A program made the position numbers and the translations under genes. From Sporomusaceae bacterium FL31 (GTDB taxonomy: Bacteria > Bacillota > Negativicutes > DSM-1736 > Dendrosporobacteraceae), in NCBI GenBank assembly GCA_003990955.1, contig BIFV01000011.1:55606-119605 (forward strand): 64,000 nt of DNA. The letters are read 5' to 3'. Positions 1-7,713 of the stretch are shown here, piece by piece; position 1 is the stretch's first letter; the number at the start of each line of letters is the position of its first letter. The notes under the pieces are model-generated. The model was not told where the DNA came from. It saw only the letters and a list, made by a program, of their open reading frames with translations, and did not search any database.

Positions 1-2120
1 CGTCCAGTATCATCGCACCACCGTGAGAATTCACTGTATAAACTTCTTGCCTGAGCTTTAAGCCCTATCCCAGTTACGCAACACTCATCGATAAACTGAG
101 CAATAACATCGGACTCTTCACGATAACACTCTGTAGCTTGCATAACCTTAGGAGGCTCTTGTAAACCATCTGTTTGCCAACTAAAGCAACCATTAGCTGC
201 CCACGCCAGTACTGCCACTAAATTATCGGGCTCCTTTAACCGCTCTTTGATTGAGAAATCACGATCATTACCGTCAAATTTTTCTTGGAAAGGTATAAGG
301 CGAATTCTGCGCCAGATTCCCTCATCAGTTCCTTTAATTCGCGGTAAGTGATTGGTTTGTAGCCATATTTTGAACTGAGGTATGAATTTGAATGGACTGC
401 AGTGTAGATGCCTGGCAGTTAAAGCATCACCACCAGATAAAGACTTCACCTTTGCCTCATTGAGCATTCTACCTTCGCCAGTTTCACTTGCCAGTAATAA
501 TCTAACCCCGGGCAACTTTGCAATTTCTGGTGATGCTTCTTGCCCACTCCCGGGATTTCTGGTCTGAAGCAAAACTTCAGCAGCTAACGTTTCTGCATAA
601 TCGCCCAGTGCTGCTGCAAGTGTTTCCAACAGTGTCCCTTTACCATTACCGCCGGCACCATAACACACAGTAAATTTTTCTTCTCTAGTACTTCCTGAAA
701 GCGAATATCCAGCAAAGCGTTGTACGAAAGAGATCACGCCTCCACAGCCTTTAAATATTGAGTTTACTGTGTCTTCCCATAGTTGACTCGTTGCATTTGG
801 CTGATAATCTACGGTAGTGATTCGAGATAATTTCATTTCGGGACTATGGGGAGTAAGTTTACCAGTCCTTAAATCCAATACCCCGTTTTGACAATTCAAC
901 AGCCACACATCTGTGTCGAATTCTTCAGGTAGAATCGGACAGAGGCTTTGTGTTAATTCAATCATTGCCGATAGCTTAGAACGGCTTTTTGACTGCTTAC
1001 ACCACTTTATAAATGTTCTTTGTTTATCTAGGTCATCAATGTATGTTGACTGCTCTGCCATATATGTAATTGTGTCTTTGGCCAGCTCAACAATTAAGCC
1101 GGCATTATCACGCCGCCAGCGTTTGCCATCATAAATAAACCAGGTTTTCCACGGAAAGCAATATTTGATCTTATCGCCGTGCCTGCTAAAAAACCTCGTT
1201 GCATTGCCAACGTCAGTTAGGTCAGTAATATCAATTTGTAATTTATTTTGATCTGGACGCTTCCAGTATTCAGCAGCATTTACTAAGCTAAGTAATTCGT
1301 CCCTGGTATTTCCGGCTGCCAACCAATCACTTACATCACCCTTAGGCGGTAATCGCGGCAGATTTATTACTTTGACTCTGCATCCTCGAGCTGATAGTTT
1401 CTTGGCCGTATCTACTGCTAACTTTTGTCCTACATCATCATTATCGGTCAAAATTATGACTTCATGGCCTTGCGGTATAACATTAAGATGATTGTTCTGC
1501 CAGAAGTCTTTTGCTCCACCCGTAGTTGTAGCAGGAAGTCCGATCGCCCATAAGGAGTCCGAATCTTTCTCTCCCTCAACAATGTAAAGCTGCTGTCCAG
1601 CATTTATGGCCTGTACAACTTCAGGTAAACGAAATAATGGTCGCTGTAATTTATTAAGCCCTTTTCTCCATTTATCACCTTCAAGGCGATAGAATACTGC
1701 TTGCTTGGATCCAGATTGATCTTTAAAGATTTCTTTTTTTATAATAACCTGCCAGTTTTCATTCTGATAAAAATGTTCTCGAACTTTTACTGCCGAATTC
1801 CATTCGAATCTGCTTGTGTTATTTAAATTAAAGTCATGAATTAATAGATTAATAGCTTCACTGATTGTCACTCTTTTTGCAGCAACAACTAAATCGATCA
1901 CTGAGCCTTGTACTCCACAACCAAAACAACTAAAAAGGCCTTTTTGCGGGTTTATTGAGAAGCTAGCCGTTTGTTCAGTATGAAACGGACAGCATCGCCA
2001 ATATTCATTTTTTCGTTGTTGTAATGGTCCGGCTATGTATCTATGATAGGCATCAAGAATCGGTATTTGTTGTTTTATCTTTTTTGCCGTAATAGAATCA
2101 TGTAAATGATGCTCTCCCAT
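1..2120 (-). CDS. Phage/plasmid-type DNA primase-helicase, 3' end outside window
   Basis: The reading frame stays open from ATG 2120 to the window edge (706 codons visible, no stop), so the protein is cut by the window and not broken. Order of domains: CHC2 zinc finger (residues about 40-75, with CPFHTE and CFGCG), Toprim (EGEKDSDS near 185, then a DND motif near 227), a D5-type linker, and a superfamily 3 helicase with Walker A GAGGNGKGT at 488-496 and the conserved LQTNHLPRI stretch. AAGGA lies 9 nt before the ATG. Family knowledge: such fusions start and unwind replication of phages, satellites and integrative plasmids. It is the last visible gene of a leftward element operon. No integrase is visible, so prophage, satellite or ICE cannot be told apart. 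Confidence 0.92.
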   Translation of the reverse strand, partial: MGEHHLHDSITAKKIKQQIPILDAYHRYIAGPLQQRKNEYWRCCPFHTEQTASFSINPQKGLFSCFGCGVQGSVIDLVVAAKRVTISEAINLLIHDFNLNNTSRFEWNSAVKVREHFYQNENWQVIIKKEIFKDQSGSKQAVFYRLEGDKWRKGLNKLQRPLFRLPEVVQAINAGQQLYIVEGEKDSDSLWAIGLPATTTGGAKDFWQNNHLNVIPQGHEVIILTDNDDVGQKLAVDTAKKLSARGCRVKVINLPRLPPKGDVSDWLAAGNTRDELLSLVNAAEYWKRPDQNKLQIDITDLTDVGNATRFFSRHGDKIKYCFPWKTWFIYDGKRWRRDNAGLIVELAKDTITYMAEQSTYIDDLDKQRTFIKWCKQSKSRSKLSAMIELTQSLCPILPEEFDTDVWLLNCQNGVLDLRTGKLTPHSPEMKLSRITTVDYQPNATSQLWEDTVNSIFKGCGGVISFVQRFAGYSLSGSTREEKFTVCYGAGGNGKGTLLETLAAALGDYAETLAAEVLLQTRNPGSGQEASPEIAKLPGVRLLLASETGEGRMLNEAKVKSLSGGDALTARHLHCSPFKFIPQFKIWLQTNHLPRIKGTDEGIWRRIRLIPFQEKFDGNDRDFSIKERLKEPDNLVAVLAWAANGCFSWQTDGLQEPPKVMQATECYREESDVIAQFIDECCVTGIGLKAQARSLYSEFSRWCDDTG

Positions 2121-2167
2121 TTGTCACCGTCCTTGCCGCTCCTCTTTTATTGGGCGGCTTTCTTATA

Positions 2168-2467
2168 TCATGCATGCATTGGTTGCTGTAAAAATTGTTC
2201 TATTGCCCACCCAGGAATTATCCAACGCTTTCCAGCCTTAACAGCTTTTAACTCTCCTAATGAAATTAATTTCATAACTGTTCCCCTGCTCAGCCCTAAG
2301 AACTTACAGGTATTTAAAACATCATTAGAAGCTTTCCACGGTGTTTTAGTCACTGTTTGTATTTCTTCCTCGACATAAGGCATTAATTGCCCTTTTTCAT
2401 TAACCGTAAACTTGTGTTCCTTTTCATCTGCACCTTTAAAAATAAGTATTTTTGCACTTGTTTTCAC
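2168..2467 (-). CDS. Excisionase-like helix-turn-helix protein (99 aa)
   Basis: The C-terminal half (about residues 47-92) has the compact winged HTH typical of excisionase/AlpA-type proteins: LGLSRGTVMKLISLGEL, then KAGKRWIIP and a closing helix. The N-terminal 45 residues are not recognised. The start is GTG 2467, because GGAGGG lies 6 nt upstream and the longer in-frame reading would run through a terminator hairpin. It sits between the 40-aa gene and the primase, as xis-like genes do in satellites and integrative elements. It could equally be a transcriptional activator of the replication module. Confidence 0.78.
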   Translation of the reverse strand: MKTSAKILIFKGADEKEHKFTVNEKGQLMPYVEEEIQTVTKTPWKASNDVLNTCKFLGLSRGTVMKLISLGELKAVKAGKRWIIPGWAIEQFLQQPMHA

Positions 2468-2491
2468 TTTTTTCCCTCCAAAATAAAAGAT

Positions 2492-2554
2492 AAAAAGCCT
2501 ACTAGATAAACTTGGATTGGAGTTATCCCATTCCAATGAATATCCGGTAGGCTT
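2492..2554 (-). terminator. Hairpin terminator before the excisionase-like gene
   Basis: On the minus strand AAGCCTAC pairs with GTAGGCTT, with an inner ATTGGA/TCCAAT stem, and is followed by TTTTTATC. It lies between the 40-aa gene and the GTG of the excisionase-like gene, so it would attenuate read-through into xis and the primase. Confidence 0.6.
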
Positions 2555-2575
2555 CGCGCGCATTTCCGGGCATTG

Positions 2576-2698
2576 CTATGTTCTTTGCATTTTTATTCGT
2601 TGCCTTTTTATTTTTCCATCAGGAGATCGGACGTATAGTGTTTGGCGTTTTTTCTCTTTTTGATGCTCTGACGTATGTCTCATCAATTTTATTTTCAT
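2576..2698 (-). CDS. Small basic protein of the element (40 aa)
   Basis: ATG 2698 is preceded by GGAGGGG with 4 nt spacing, and the frame closes at TAG 2576-2578. The product is short and very basic (many Lys and Arg), starting MKIKLMRHTSEHQKEKK. No family is recognised. Size and charge suggest nucleic-acid binding, which is inference. It lies in the leftward element operon between the HTH regulator and the excisionase-like gene, and its upstream region carries a copy of the 16-bp repeat also found in front of the regulator. Confidence 0.6.
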   Translation of the reverse strand: MKIKLMRHTSEHQKEKKRQTLYVRSPDGKIKRQRIKMQRT

Positions 2699-2714
2699 AT
2701 ATCCCCTCCATTCC

Positions 2715-2733
2715 CTAACTATTCATGATTATA
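2715..2733 (-). promoter_or_regulatory. Second promoter/operator copy in the element
   Basis: The 16-bp string CTAACTATTCATGATT (plus strand, 2715-2730) recurs exactly at 3402-3417. On the minus strand a TATAAT -10 candidate (2728-2733) overlaps it; no good -35 is seen. It would drive the 40-aa gene and may share a repressor with the 3.4-kb promoter. Confidence 0.45.
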
Positions 2734-2761
2734 TAGTGTCAGCTTTGATTAAAAACGTCGC

Positions 2762-3388
2762 TTATTCCGACGCTTTCCATGCCAGTAAATATTTACATTT
2801 TTCATATTGCCATCGCCAAACTGCCTCGACGAAATTATCAAATGAACGTTCGATATCAATGGCTGCTTTTTTGGCATCACGCCTAATTTTATCTTCAAGA
2901 GTCATCTTAGCTTCTTTCTCTTGCAATTTTCTATAAGATTCCTTCCCACTAGTTACCCAATTTTGAAGTTCCTGTTCTGTCATTTGTATTTTTGCAGATT
3001 CTCGTAGCCTATTCTGCTCATCTTCCCATGCTTTTGCCTGAACCTCTAATTCTTCATCCGTAGGCATGCTTTCTATTCGCTGTTCCTCAAGAGTTTCATA
3101 TATCATTTTGGCACGTGCGATTACCGCCGGAGATAGGCAAGGTGATTTCCCATTATTAAATCTGCCTCTAAAACTATCATGTCCATACTCACCACGCAAT
3201 AAGGACCATGCTACATATGCTTCCATAACTACTTTCTCAGGATAATTAGTCCATCGGCCACCAGTACCACCGCCCCCACGCGAAGGTTCAGAAACTAGCT
3301 CTTGATTCTCATACCGTAATAGTGTTGCCCTTGATATTTCTATGCCTAATTTTTCTTTTAAATGTTTAATCACTTCATCAGGACTCAC
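2762..3388 (-). CDS. HTH regulator with coiled-coil tail (208 aa)
   Basis: The N-terminus contains a MerR-like DNA-binding helix pair (ISRATLLRYENQELVSEP, about residues 17-34), then a Gly-rich linker. The region from about residue 100 is rich in Glu, Lys and Gln, consistent with a long coiled coil. The start is GTG 3388 with AAGGTG 5 nt upstream. It is the first gene of the leftward element operon and lies directly behind a strong promoter with a palindromic operator, so it may be the element's self-regulated master regulator. The exact family is not recognised. Structural or partition roles are not excluded. Confidence 0.75.
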   Translation of the reverse strand: MSPDEVIKHLKEKLGIEISRATLLRYENQELVSEPSRGGGGTGGRWTNYPEKVVMEAYVAWSLLRGEYGHDSFRGRFNNGKSPCLSPAVIARAKMIYETLEEQRIESMPTDEELEVQAKAWEDEQNRLRESAKIQMTEQELQNWVTSGKESYRKLQEKEAKMTLEDKIRRDAKKAAIDIERSFDNFVEAVWRWQYEKCKYLLAWKASE

Positions 3389-3401
3389 AAAAACACCTTC
3401 T

Positions 3402-3459
3402 CTAACTATTCATGATTGTTTGTAGTTAGAATATACAATATATATATTTCCATTGTCAA
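3402..3459 (-). promoter_or_regulatory. Promoter and palindromic operator of the element operon
   Basis: Minus strand: -35 TTGACA (3454-3459), 18-nt spacer, -10 TATATT (3430-3435). Just downstream lies the inverted repeat CTAACTA-N14-TAGTTAG (3402-3429), where a bound repressor would cover the transcription start. The left half of this operator is repeated at 2715-2730. Confidence 0.65.
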
Positions 3460-3590
3460 GCATTTATTTCCACCTTTGTACAATTAGATTTCTATTATCA
3501 GTCTCCATTGATTAAATCAAGCCCGCAGGTTTCCCTACTTCCCTAACTGTCCCAAAATTTGTCCCAATAAACTAAAAATAGCCTTGCAAA

Positions 3591-3632
3591 ATACTGCAAT
3601 AAATACAGTACTTACAAGGCTTAAACGATATT
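3591..3632 (-). terminator. Hairpin between the EAL gene and the element
   Basis: AGCCTTG and CAAGGCT arms with a further TACTG/CAGTA stem form a hairpin. On the minus strand it is followed by ATTTTTAGTTT, so it can act as terminator of the EAL-CBS-GGDEF gene. It starts only a few bases after the predicted start of a Pho-box promoter, and it lies at the boundary of the integrated element. A role as an attachment-site structure or as a short Pho-controlled RNA is also possible. Confidence 0.45.
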
Positions 3633-3678
3633 ATATATAAGACATTTTTGTGTTAAGGCTTTGTTAATTCTATGTTAA
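3630..3678 (-). promoter_or_regulatory. Pho box with -10, target gene displaced
   Basis: On the minus strand three TTAACA hexamers with exact 5-bp spacers (plus-strand GTTAA at 3652, 3663, 3674) are followed after 16 nt by TATAAT (3630-3635). This is the best match to the Gram-positive PhoP site in the window. It points left, yet the next gene in that direction belongs to the integrated element, 240 bp away. Confidence 0.7.
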
Positions 3679-3683
3679 CACTT

Positions 3684-5528
3684 TTATTCAGCAATTTGAT
3701 AACAGCTGTGCCAAACGAGTTTGCACATCTTTTTTACATACCCCGCCGCCTCGGCCAGCTGTGTGGCATTGGTAAACTTTTGTCCTTTATTGGTTACCAC
3801 AGCAATAGATATCGCCATAATCGGATAACGCTCTTCACTGCCATGACGATTCTTAGCAATAATATAACCATTCTTTAAATGCTCTTCATGATAAAAGCTT
3901 CTAATCCGAACATCAAAATGATCAATGATGGTTTGGCAAAGCTGCTCAACTTTATCTGATGGAACAATGGCTATAAAGTCATCCCCGCCGATGTGTCCGA
4001 CAAAAGAGTCTGGCGGTGCCAAAATATCAAGCTGACGCCGGATGATTTGCGCTGTCAGACAGAGTATTTTATCTCCTTTATCAAAACCATACGTGTCATT
4101 ATAAGGCTTGAAATTATCTAAATCAAAATATAATACCGAAAAATCGGCCTGACTTTCAAGCATCCGGTTAATTTTCTCTTCAATAATCATATTGCCCGGT
4201 AACCCGCTAAGCGGATTTGAATGTTTAGCCCGGTTGATTTCCAATTGGGTTGTTTTTTCCAAAAGACGCCGTACCGTCGTAACCCCGTAATAGCGTCCGT
4301 ACTTAGTTACAATGATATAGTCATAAAGCGTATCGTCGGTTCGGGCAACAACTAGTTTTGATACTTGCTCCAACGGAGTATCATAGTCAACAATCAGTGG
4401 ATTTTGATCCATAAGCAAGCTAATCGGCCGGTTCATATAAATGGCAACACCATACTGAGTCGCCAAATGCGCCAGAAATTTATCCTTCATTAATAGTCCG
4501 ACTGGTTTACCATTCTCGACTACCGGCAGGCCGCGCATGACCGGATTACTGTTGAAGGCTTCGATAGCTGCCGAGCCACTGGTACCAGCTCCAAAAGAAA
4601 TATCTGCTCTTGCAATCTCCCCAACCGGCATAGTAACAGCGGTATAAAATGTTTCTTTTTTCTTCTGCTCAACTTTATCTTTGATAAGTTGTTTAATATC
4701 TGGCCTCAGTTCTAAGAACTGGGGCATTGGCTTTTGCAATAAAAACCCTTGTCCATAATGAATGCCAATATCAATCAAGGTATATAACTCACTAACAGTC
4801 TCAATACCCTCGGCAATGATTTTCATATTAGTTGACACAGCAAAATCATAAAATGCTCTAATTAGTGCTTGCTTTAGATTATCTTTATCAATATCGCGTA
4901 CCAGTTGCATATCGATTTTAATAAACTGAGGTCTGGTTTCAGCTAGCATTCTCAGTCCGGAATACCCTGATCCAGTATCATCAATGGCAATCTTATACCC
5001 CTGACTGGTGTAATTATCCAGGATACGGCGAAAACTCCGATAATCGTCAATCGAAGTTTTTTCAGTAATCTCAAAAATGATATTAGTTGGATCAATATGA
5101 TATTTATCAAGAATTTCACGGGTTAATCCTTTTTGAAAACGCGCATCATGAATAATTTTAGGATCGACATTGATGAACAGCATCTTATCAGGCGGCATAT
5201 ATTTTGCCCGCTCGAGCGCCGCAATCCGGCATAACAATTCTAAATCCCAAAGCTTATTCATTTTTTTGGCGGTATCAAACAACTGATCCGGCCGCTCCAG
5301 AGCCGTTCCCCTTGGTCCACGGCTTAGTGCCTCATAACCAATGACACTGGCATCACTCAAAGAAATAATGGGCTGAAAAACGGAATTAATGTTGTTATTA
5401 TCCAGAATACTAGTCAACTGTACATCCAGGTCATTTAAAAGCCCCCCTTTCTTGGCTGCTGTATCATTGTCCGAATCCGTAAATAATCCGGCTATAGCAC
5501 TAGTCATCCCCCAGCTAAGATCTAACAC
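3684..5528 (-). CDS. c-di-GMP phosphodiesterase/cyclase: EAL-CBS-CBS-GGDEF protein
   Basis: Cytoplasmic signalling protein without membrane segments. The EAL domain (about 30-280) keeps the catalytic set: EAL at 66-68, FINVDP, FEITEKT, IDDTGSGYSG, FIKID, IAEGIE and YGQGF. It is therefore predicted to hydrolyse c-di-GMP. A CBS pair (about 300-430) may sense a nucleotide. The C-terminal GGDEF domain (about 445-600) keeps FDLDNFKPYND, but its signature is GGDDF (514-518), so cyclase activity is uncertain. The start is GTG 5528, with GGGGGA 7 nt upstream; a TTG five codons earlier lacks spacing. A Pho box and TATAAT lie just upstream, suggesting induction under phosphate starvation. Confidence 0.9.
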   Translation of the reverse strand: MLDLSWGMTSAIAGLFTDSDNDTAAKKGGLLNDLDVQLTSILDNNNINSVFQPIISLSDASVIGYEALSRGPRGTALERPDQLFDTAKKMNKLWDLELLCRIAALERAKYMPPDKMLFINVDPKIIHDARFQKGLTREILDKYHIDPTNIIFEITEKTSIDDYRSFRRILDNYTSQGYKIAIDDTGSGYSGLRMLAETRPQFIKIDMQLVRDIDKDNLKQALIRAFYDFAVSTNMKIIAEGIETVSELYTLIDIGIHYGQGFLLQKPMPQFLELRPDIKQLIKDKVEQKKKETFYTAVTMPVGEIARADISFGAGTSGSAAIEAFNSNPVMRGLPVVENGKPVGLLMKDKFLAHLATQYGVAIYMNRPISLLMDQNPLIVDYDTPLEQVSKLVVARTDDTLYDYIIVTKYGRYYGVTTVRRLLEKTTQLEINRAKHSNPLSGLPGNMIIEEKINRMLESQADFSVLYFDLDNFKPYNDTYGFDKGDKILCLTAQIIRRQLDILAPPDSFVGHIGGDDFIAIVPSDKVEQLCQTIIDHFDVRIRSFYHEEHLKNGYIIAKNRHGSEERYPIMAISIAVVTNKGQKFTNATQLAEAAGYVKKMCKLVWHSCYQIAE

Positions 5529-5569
5529 GATGGCGTCCCCCAAATTATGTCAATATACATGGTAATTCA

Positions 5570-5613
5570 ATTATAGCGCTCCAGCGCTAAGGCCATCGTT
5601 AATTTTTTGTTAA
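5570..5613 (-). promoter_or_regulatory. Pho box and -10 of the EAL-CBS-GGDEF gene
   Basis: Minus strand: TTAACA-N5-TTAACG (plus-strand GTTAA at 5598 and 5609, 11 bp apart) plus a degenerate TTAGCG repeat, then TATAAT at 5570-5575. The -10 is 22 nt from the last full repeat, the same distance as at pstB and close to that at phoA. It fills the gap between the phospholipase stop and the EAL gene start. Confidence 0.6.
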
Positions 5614-5617
5614 GATT

Positions 5618-6346
5618 TCAAGCTACAATAATGCAACGTCCCTGTATAGCTTGCTGGAAGGCTTGGCAGAACTGCAAGAAAAGTGTTGCTGTCGTCCGCT
5701 GCGCTTCCGGTAATGCAATACGGGTTACTTCATGATACTTACAACCGCCCTGCTCCAGGTCTACCCAGTCATACAGATCGGCTGCCATTGCCGCATTCGC
5801 CAACAGTACCTTTTTGATCGATCCATGCGGAGCAAATACCAACTGCTCATTCACAGCATATTGGAGAAAATGTTGTTTGACCCAGCTTTCATACTCCTTA
5901 TGTCCATTAAAGATCCGTGCCCTGGCGTGGTGTGGTACGCATAAATCTTGCAGCAAGTGGGCAGACGCACCGAGAAAAAACACGGCATCCTGAATGCCTC
6001 CCCGGGAAAGCAATATTAATGCTTTCCGGTAATAATTATCAAACGCTTCGATTGCGTGACTAAATTGCCATAATCCTTTGCCACCTACTGGTTCATAATA
6101 ATGGCAGACATTCTTCCAGCCTTTATCAGCCCAGTAAACCCCAGCATTCAGTTCGGTCATGTAGGAGTTTATTAATTGAGCAGCATCCGTATAACCCGCA
6201 TTGGCTAAAATAGCTGCCGCCTGCCGATTACAAAACTCATGGGCCACACCGGGCTGATCAAGAAAACTTTGCAACGGACTAACCGCGGCCAGAAATAATT
6301 TAGCTCCTGCAACCATTGACGAGTGACCCAAAGCTGGTAAATTCAT
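5618..6346 (-). CDS. Zinc-dependent phospholipase C family protein (242 aa)
   Basis: Resembles the alpha-helical zinc phospholipase C/S1-P1 nuclease fold: GVYWADKGWKN, then ASAHLLQDLCVPHHA and HKEYESWV supply the His/Asp/Glu pattern that binds three zinc ions in the family. No clear signal peptide is visible, so the protein may act at the inner face or be exported by an unrecognised route. The ATG has AGGAGG 6 nt upstream. It follows the glucosyltransferase gene by 20 bp in one operon behind a five-repeat Pho box. Together they would turn phospholipid into diacylglycerol and then glycolipid. Phosphatase or nuclease activity is an alternative. Confidence 0.8.
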   Translation of the reverse strand: MNLPALGHSSMVAGAKLFLAAVSPLQSFLDQPGVAHEFCNRQAAAILANAGYTDAAQLINSYMTELNAGVYWADKGWKNVCHYYEPVGGKGLWQFSHAIEAFDNYYRKALILLSRGGIQDAVFFLGASAHLLQDLCVPHHARARIFNGHKEYESWVKQHFLQYAVNEQLVFAPHGSIKKVLLANAAMAADLYDWVDLEQGGCKYHEVTRIALPEAQRTTATLFLQFCQAFQQAIQGRCIIVA

Positions 6347-6366
6347 AATAACCCTCCTATTGCCAT

Positions 6367-7524
6367 TTATAGATTGGCTGCTGACCGAACAAAATTCCTG
6401 TTCAGGTATGTATCCATAATTTCGACAATGTGCGCAGCGGCATAAGGTCTCTGCAAAGTTTCTGCCACAGCCTGCATAGCCTGCATTTGAGGTGGGCTGC
6501 TAATCAAACGCTGCACAGTTGCACTCAGTTCATTGCTGTTTTGCAGCCATAACGCCGCTCCCTTCTTAGCTAAATAGGCAGCATTATCCTTTTCCTGGCC
6601 AGGAATAGACTCAAACAAAATCATTGGTAGTTTCGATACCAGCGCTTCACTGACTGTTAGCGCTCCAGGTTTTGTGATCAACAAATCAGCACAAGCCATC
6701 AATTCCGGAATGCGGCTTGAAAACCCGATTACACGAACTCGGTGCTTAAAAGTTTGAATATTAGCAGCCAAACTTTCGCGTAATTTATGATTATTTCCGG
6801 TTATTACAACAATCTGTAATGGAATAGTACAGCCAGCAATACTTGCCAAAGCTTGCTCAACCCCGCCTAAACCTAAACCGCCCCCCATAATCAATAGCGT
6901 TGGCAGTACAGGGGATAGCTGGAGTTCTTGCAGTATAGCCTGCTTGCTGAGAGCTTGCTGAAAGTCAGCCGAAATGGGAATTCCAGTTACATGCGTCCGT
7001 CTGCCGGATATACCGTGTTTTTGTAATTCCAGCCGCATTTCACTGGTTCCGACAAAATATAAATCAACTTCGCGATATACCCATAGCCTGTGTACTGTAA
7101 AATCAGTAACCACGGCAGCCAAGGTGGCGCTTATTCTTCCATTTCTTTTTAAGTAAGAAGCTGCAGCACAGGGAAAGGGATGCGTGCAAATAATGAGTTG
7201 CGGACGATACTGAATAATCAGCTTCTCCATAGTTTTCTTCATGACGACACCCAGCAAATTTTGTACTGGCGAGCCAGTACTGGCAATATGGGTCCAGCGG
7301 TATAAAAAGTCATACATATTGGGCGAAAGATTCAACATGGTCAGGTAGGTTTCTTTTAATAAGGTATTAAAATATGAATTTTCCTCAGCCATAAAATCAA
7401 CAATTTGTACCCTGGCTTGAGGGTGCTGACAGGCTATCTGCCGGGCAACAGCTTGCGCGGCCTGATGATGCCCAGAACCAATAGAAGCTGAGACAATCAA
7501 AATTCTTTTGAGACTTGACTGCAT
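6367..7524 (-). CDS. UgtP/MGDG-synthase-type diacylglycerol glucosyltransferase
   Basis: Family GT28-like: the N-terminal ILIVSASIGSGHHQAA glycine loop is the MGDG-synthase N-domain hallmark. The C-terminal half contains LLIMGGGLGLGG, then GFSSRIPELMACADLLITKPGALTVSE, which binds the UDP-sugar. Family knowledge: transfer of sugar from a UDP-hexose to diacylglycerol at the inner face of the membrane. The start is ATG 7524 because GGAGGGG lies 6 nt upstream; a longer frame to 7605 would run into the promoter. It is first in an operon with the phospholipase C, behind five TTAAC repeats, so induction by phosphate limitation is expected. The sugar and the number of sugars added cannot be read from the sequence. 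Confidence 0.87.
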   Translation of the reverse strand: MQSSLKRILIVSASIGSGHHQAAQAVARQIACQHPQARVQIVDFMAEENSYFNTLLKETYLTMLNLSPNMYDFLYRWTHIASTGSPVQNLLGVVMKKTMEKLIIQYRPQLIICTHPFPCAAASYLKRNGRISATLAAVVTDFTVHRLWVYREVDLYFVGTSEMRLELQKHGISGRRTHVTGIPISADFQQALSKQAILQELQLSPVLPTLLIMGGGLGLGGVEQALASIAGCTIPLQIVVITGNNHKLRESLAANIQTFKHRVRVIGFSSRIPELMACADLLITKPGALTVSEALVSKLPMILFESIPGQEKDNAAYLAKKGAALWLQNSNELSATVQRLISSPPQMQAMQAVAETLQRPYAAAHIVEIMDTYLNRNFVRSAANL

Positions 7525-7549
7525 AAATCTCCCCTCCATTTCACCCTCA

Positions 7550-7624
7550 GTATAATATAAGACAAACCTGCTCCTTGTTAAGATCGCGTTAAGCCAGGTT
7601 AACAACAGGTTAATTGTTTGTTAA
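7550..7624 (-). promoter_or_regulatory. Five-repeat Pho box of the glucosyltransferase-phospholipase operon
   Basis: Plus-strand GTTAA at 7577, 7588, 7598, 7609 and 7620, that is TTAAC on the minus strand with periods of 11, 10, 11 and 11 bp, one helical turn each. A -10 candidate (TATATT 7554-7559 or TTATAC 7550-7555) follows after 17-21 nt. This is the longest Pho-type array in the window. Confidence 0.8.
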
Positions 7625-7660
7625 TTGGGCGTTTGCCTTTGTCTCAGCGTCATTCTAGTG

Positions 7661-7690
7661 TTGCGTCTCGAAGGATGATGCCACTATAAT
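7661..7690 (+). promoter_or_regulatory. Promoter of phoR
   Basis: TTGCGT (7661-7666), 18-nt spacer, TATAAT (7685-7690), placing the start about 17 nt before the GGGAG ribosome site. It is divergent from the Pho-box promoter. Confidence 0.55.
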
Positions 7691-7713
7691 GAAACTAGTA
7701 GGGAGTGATTCAT

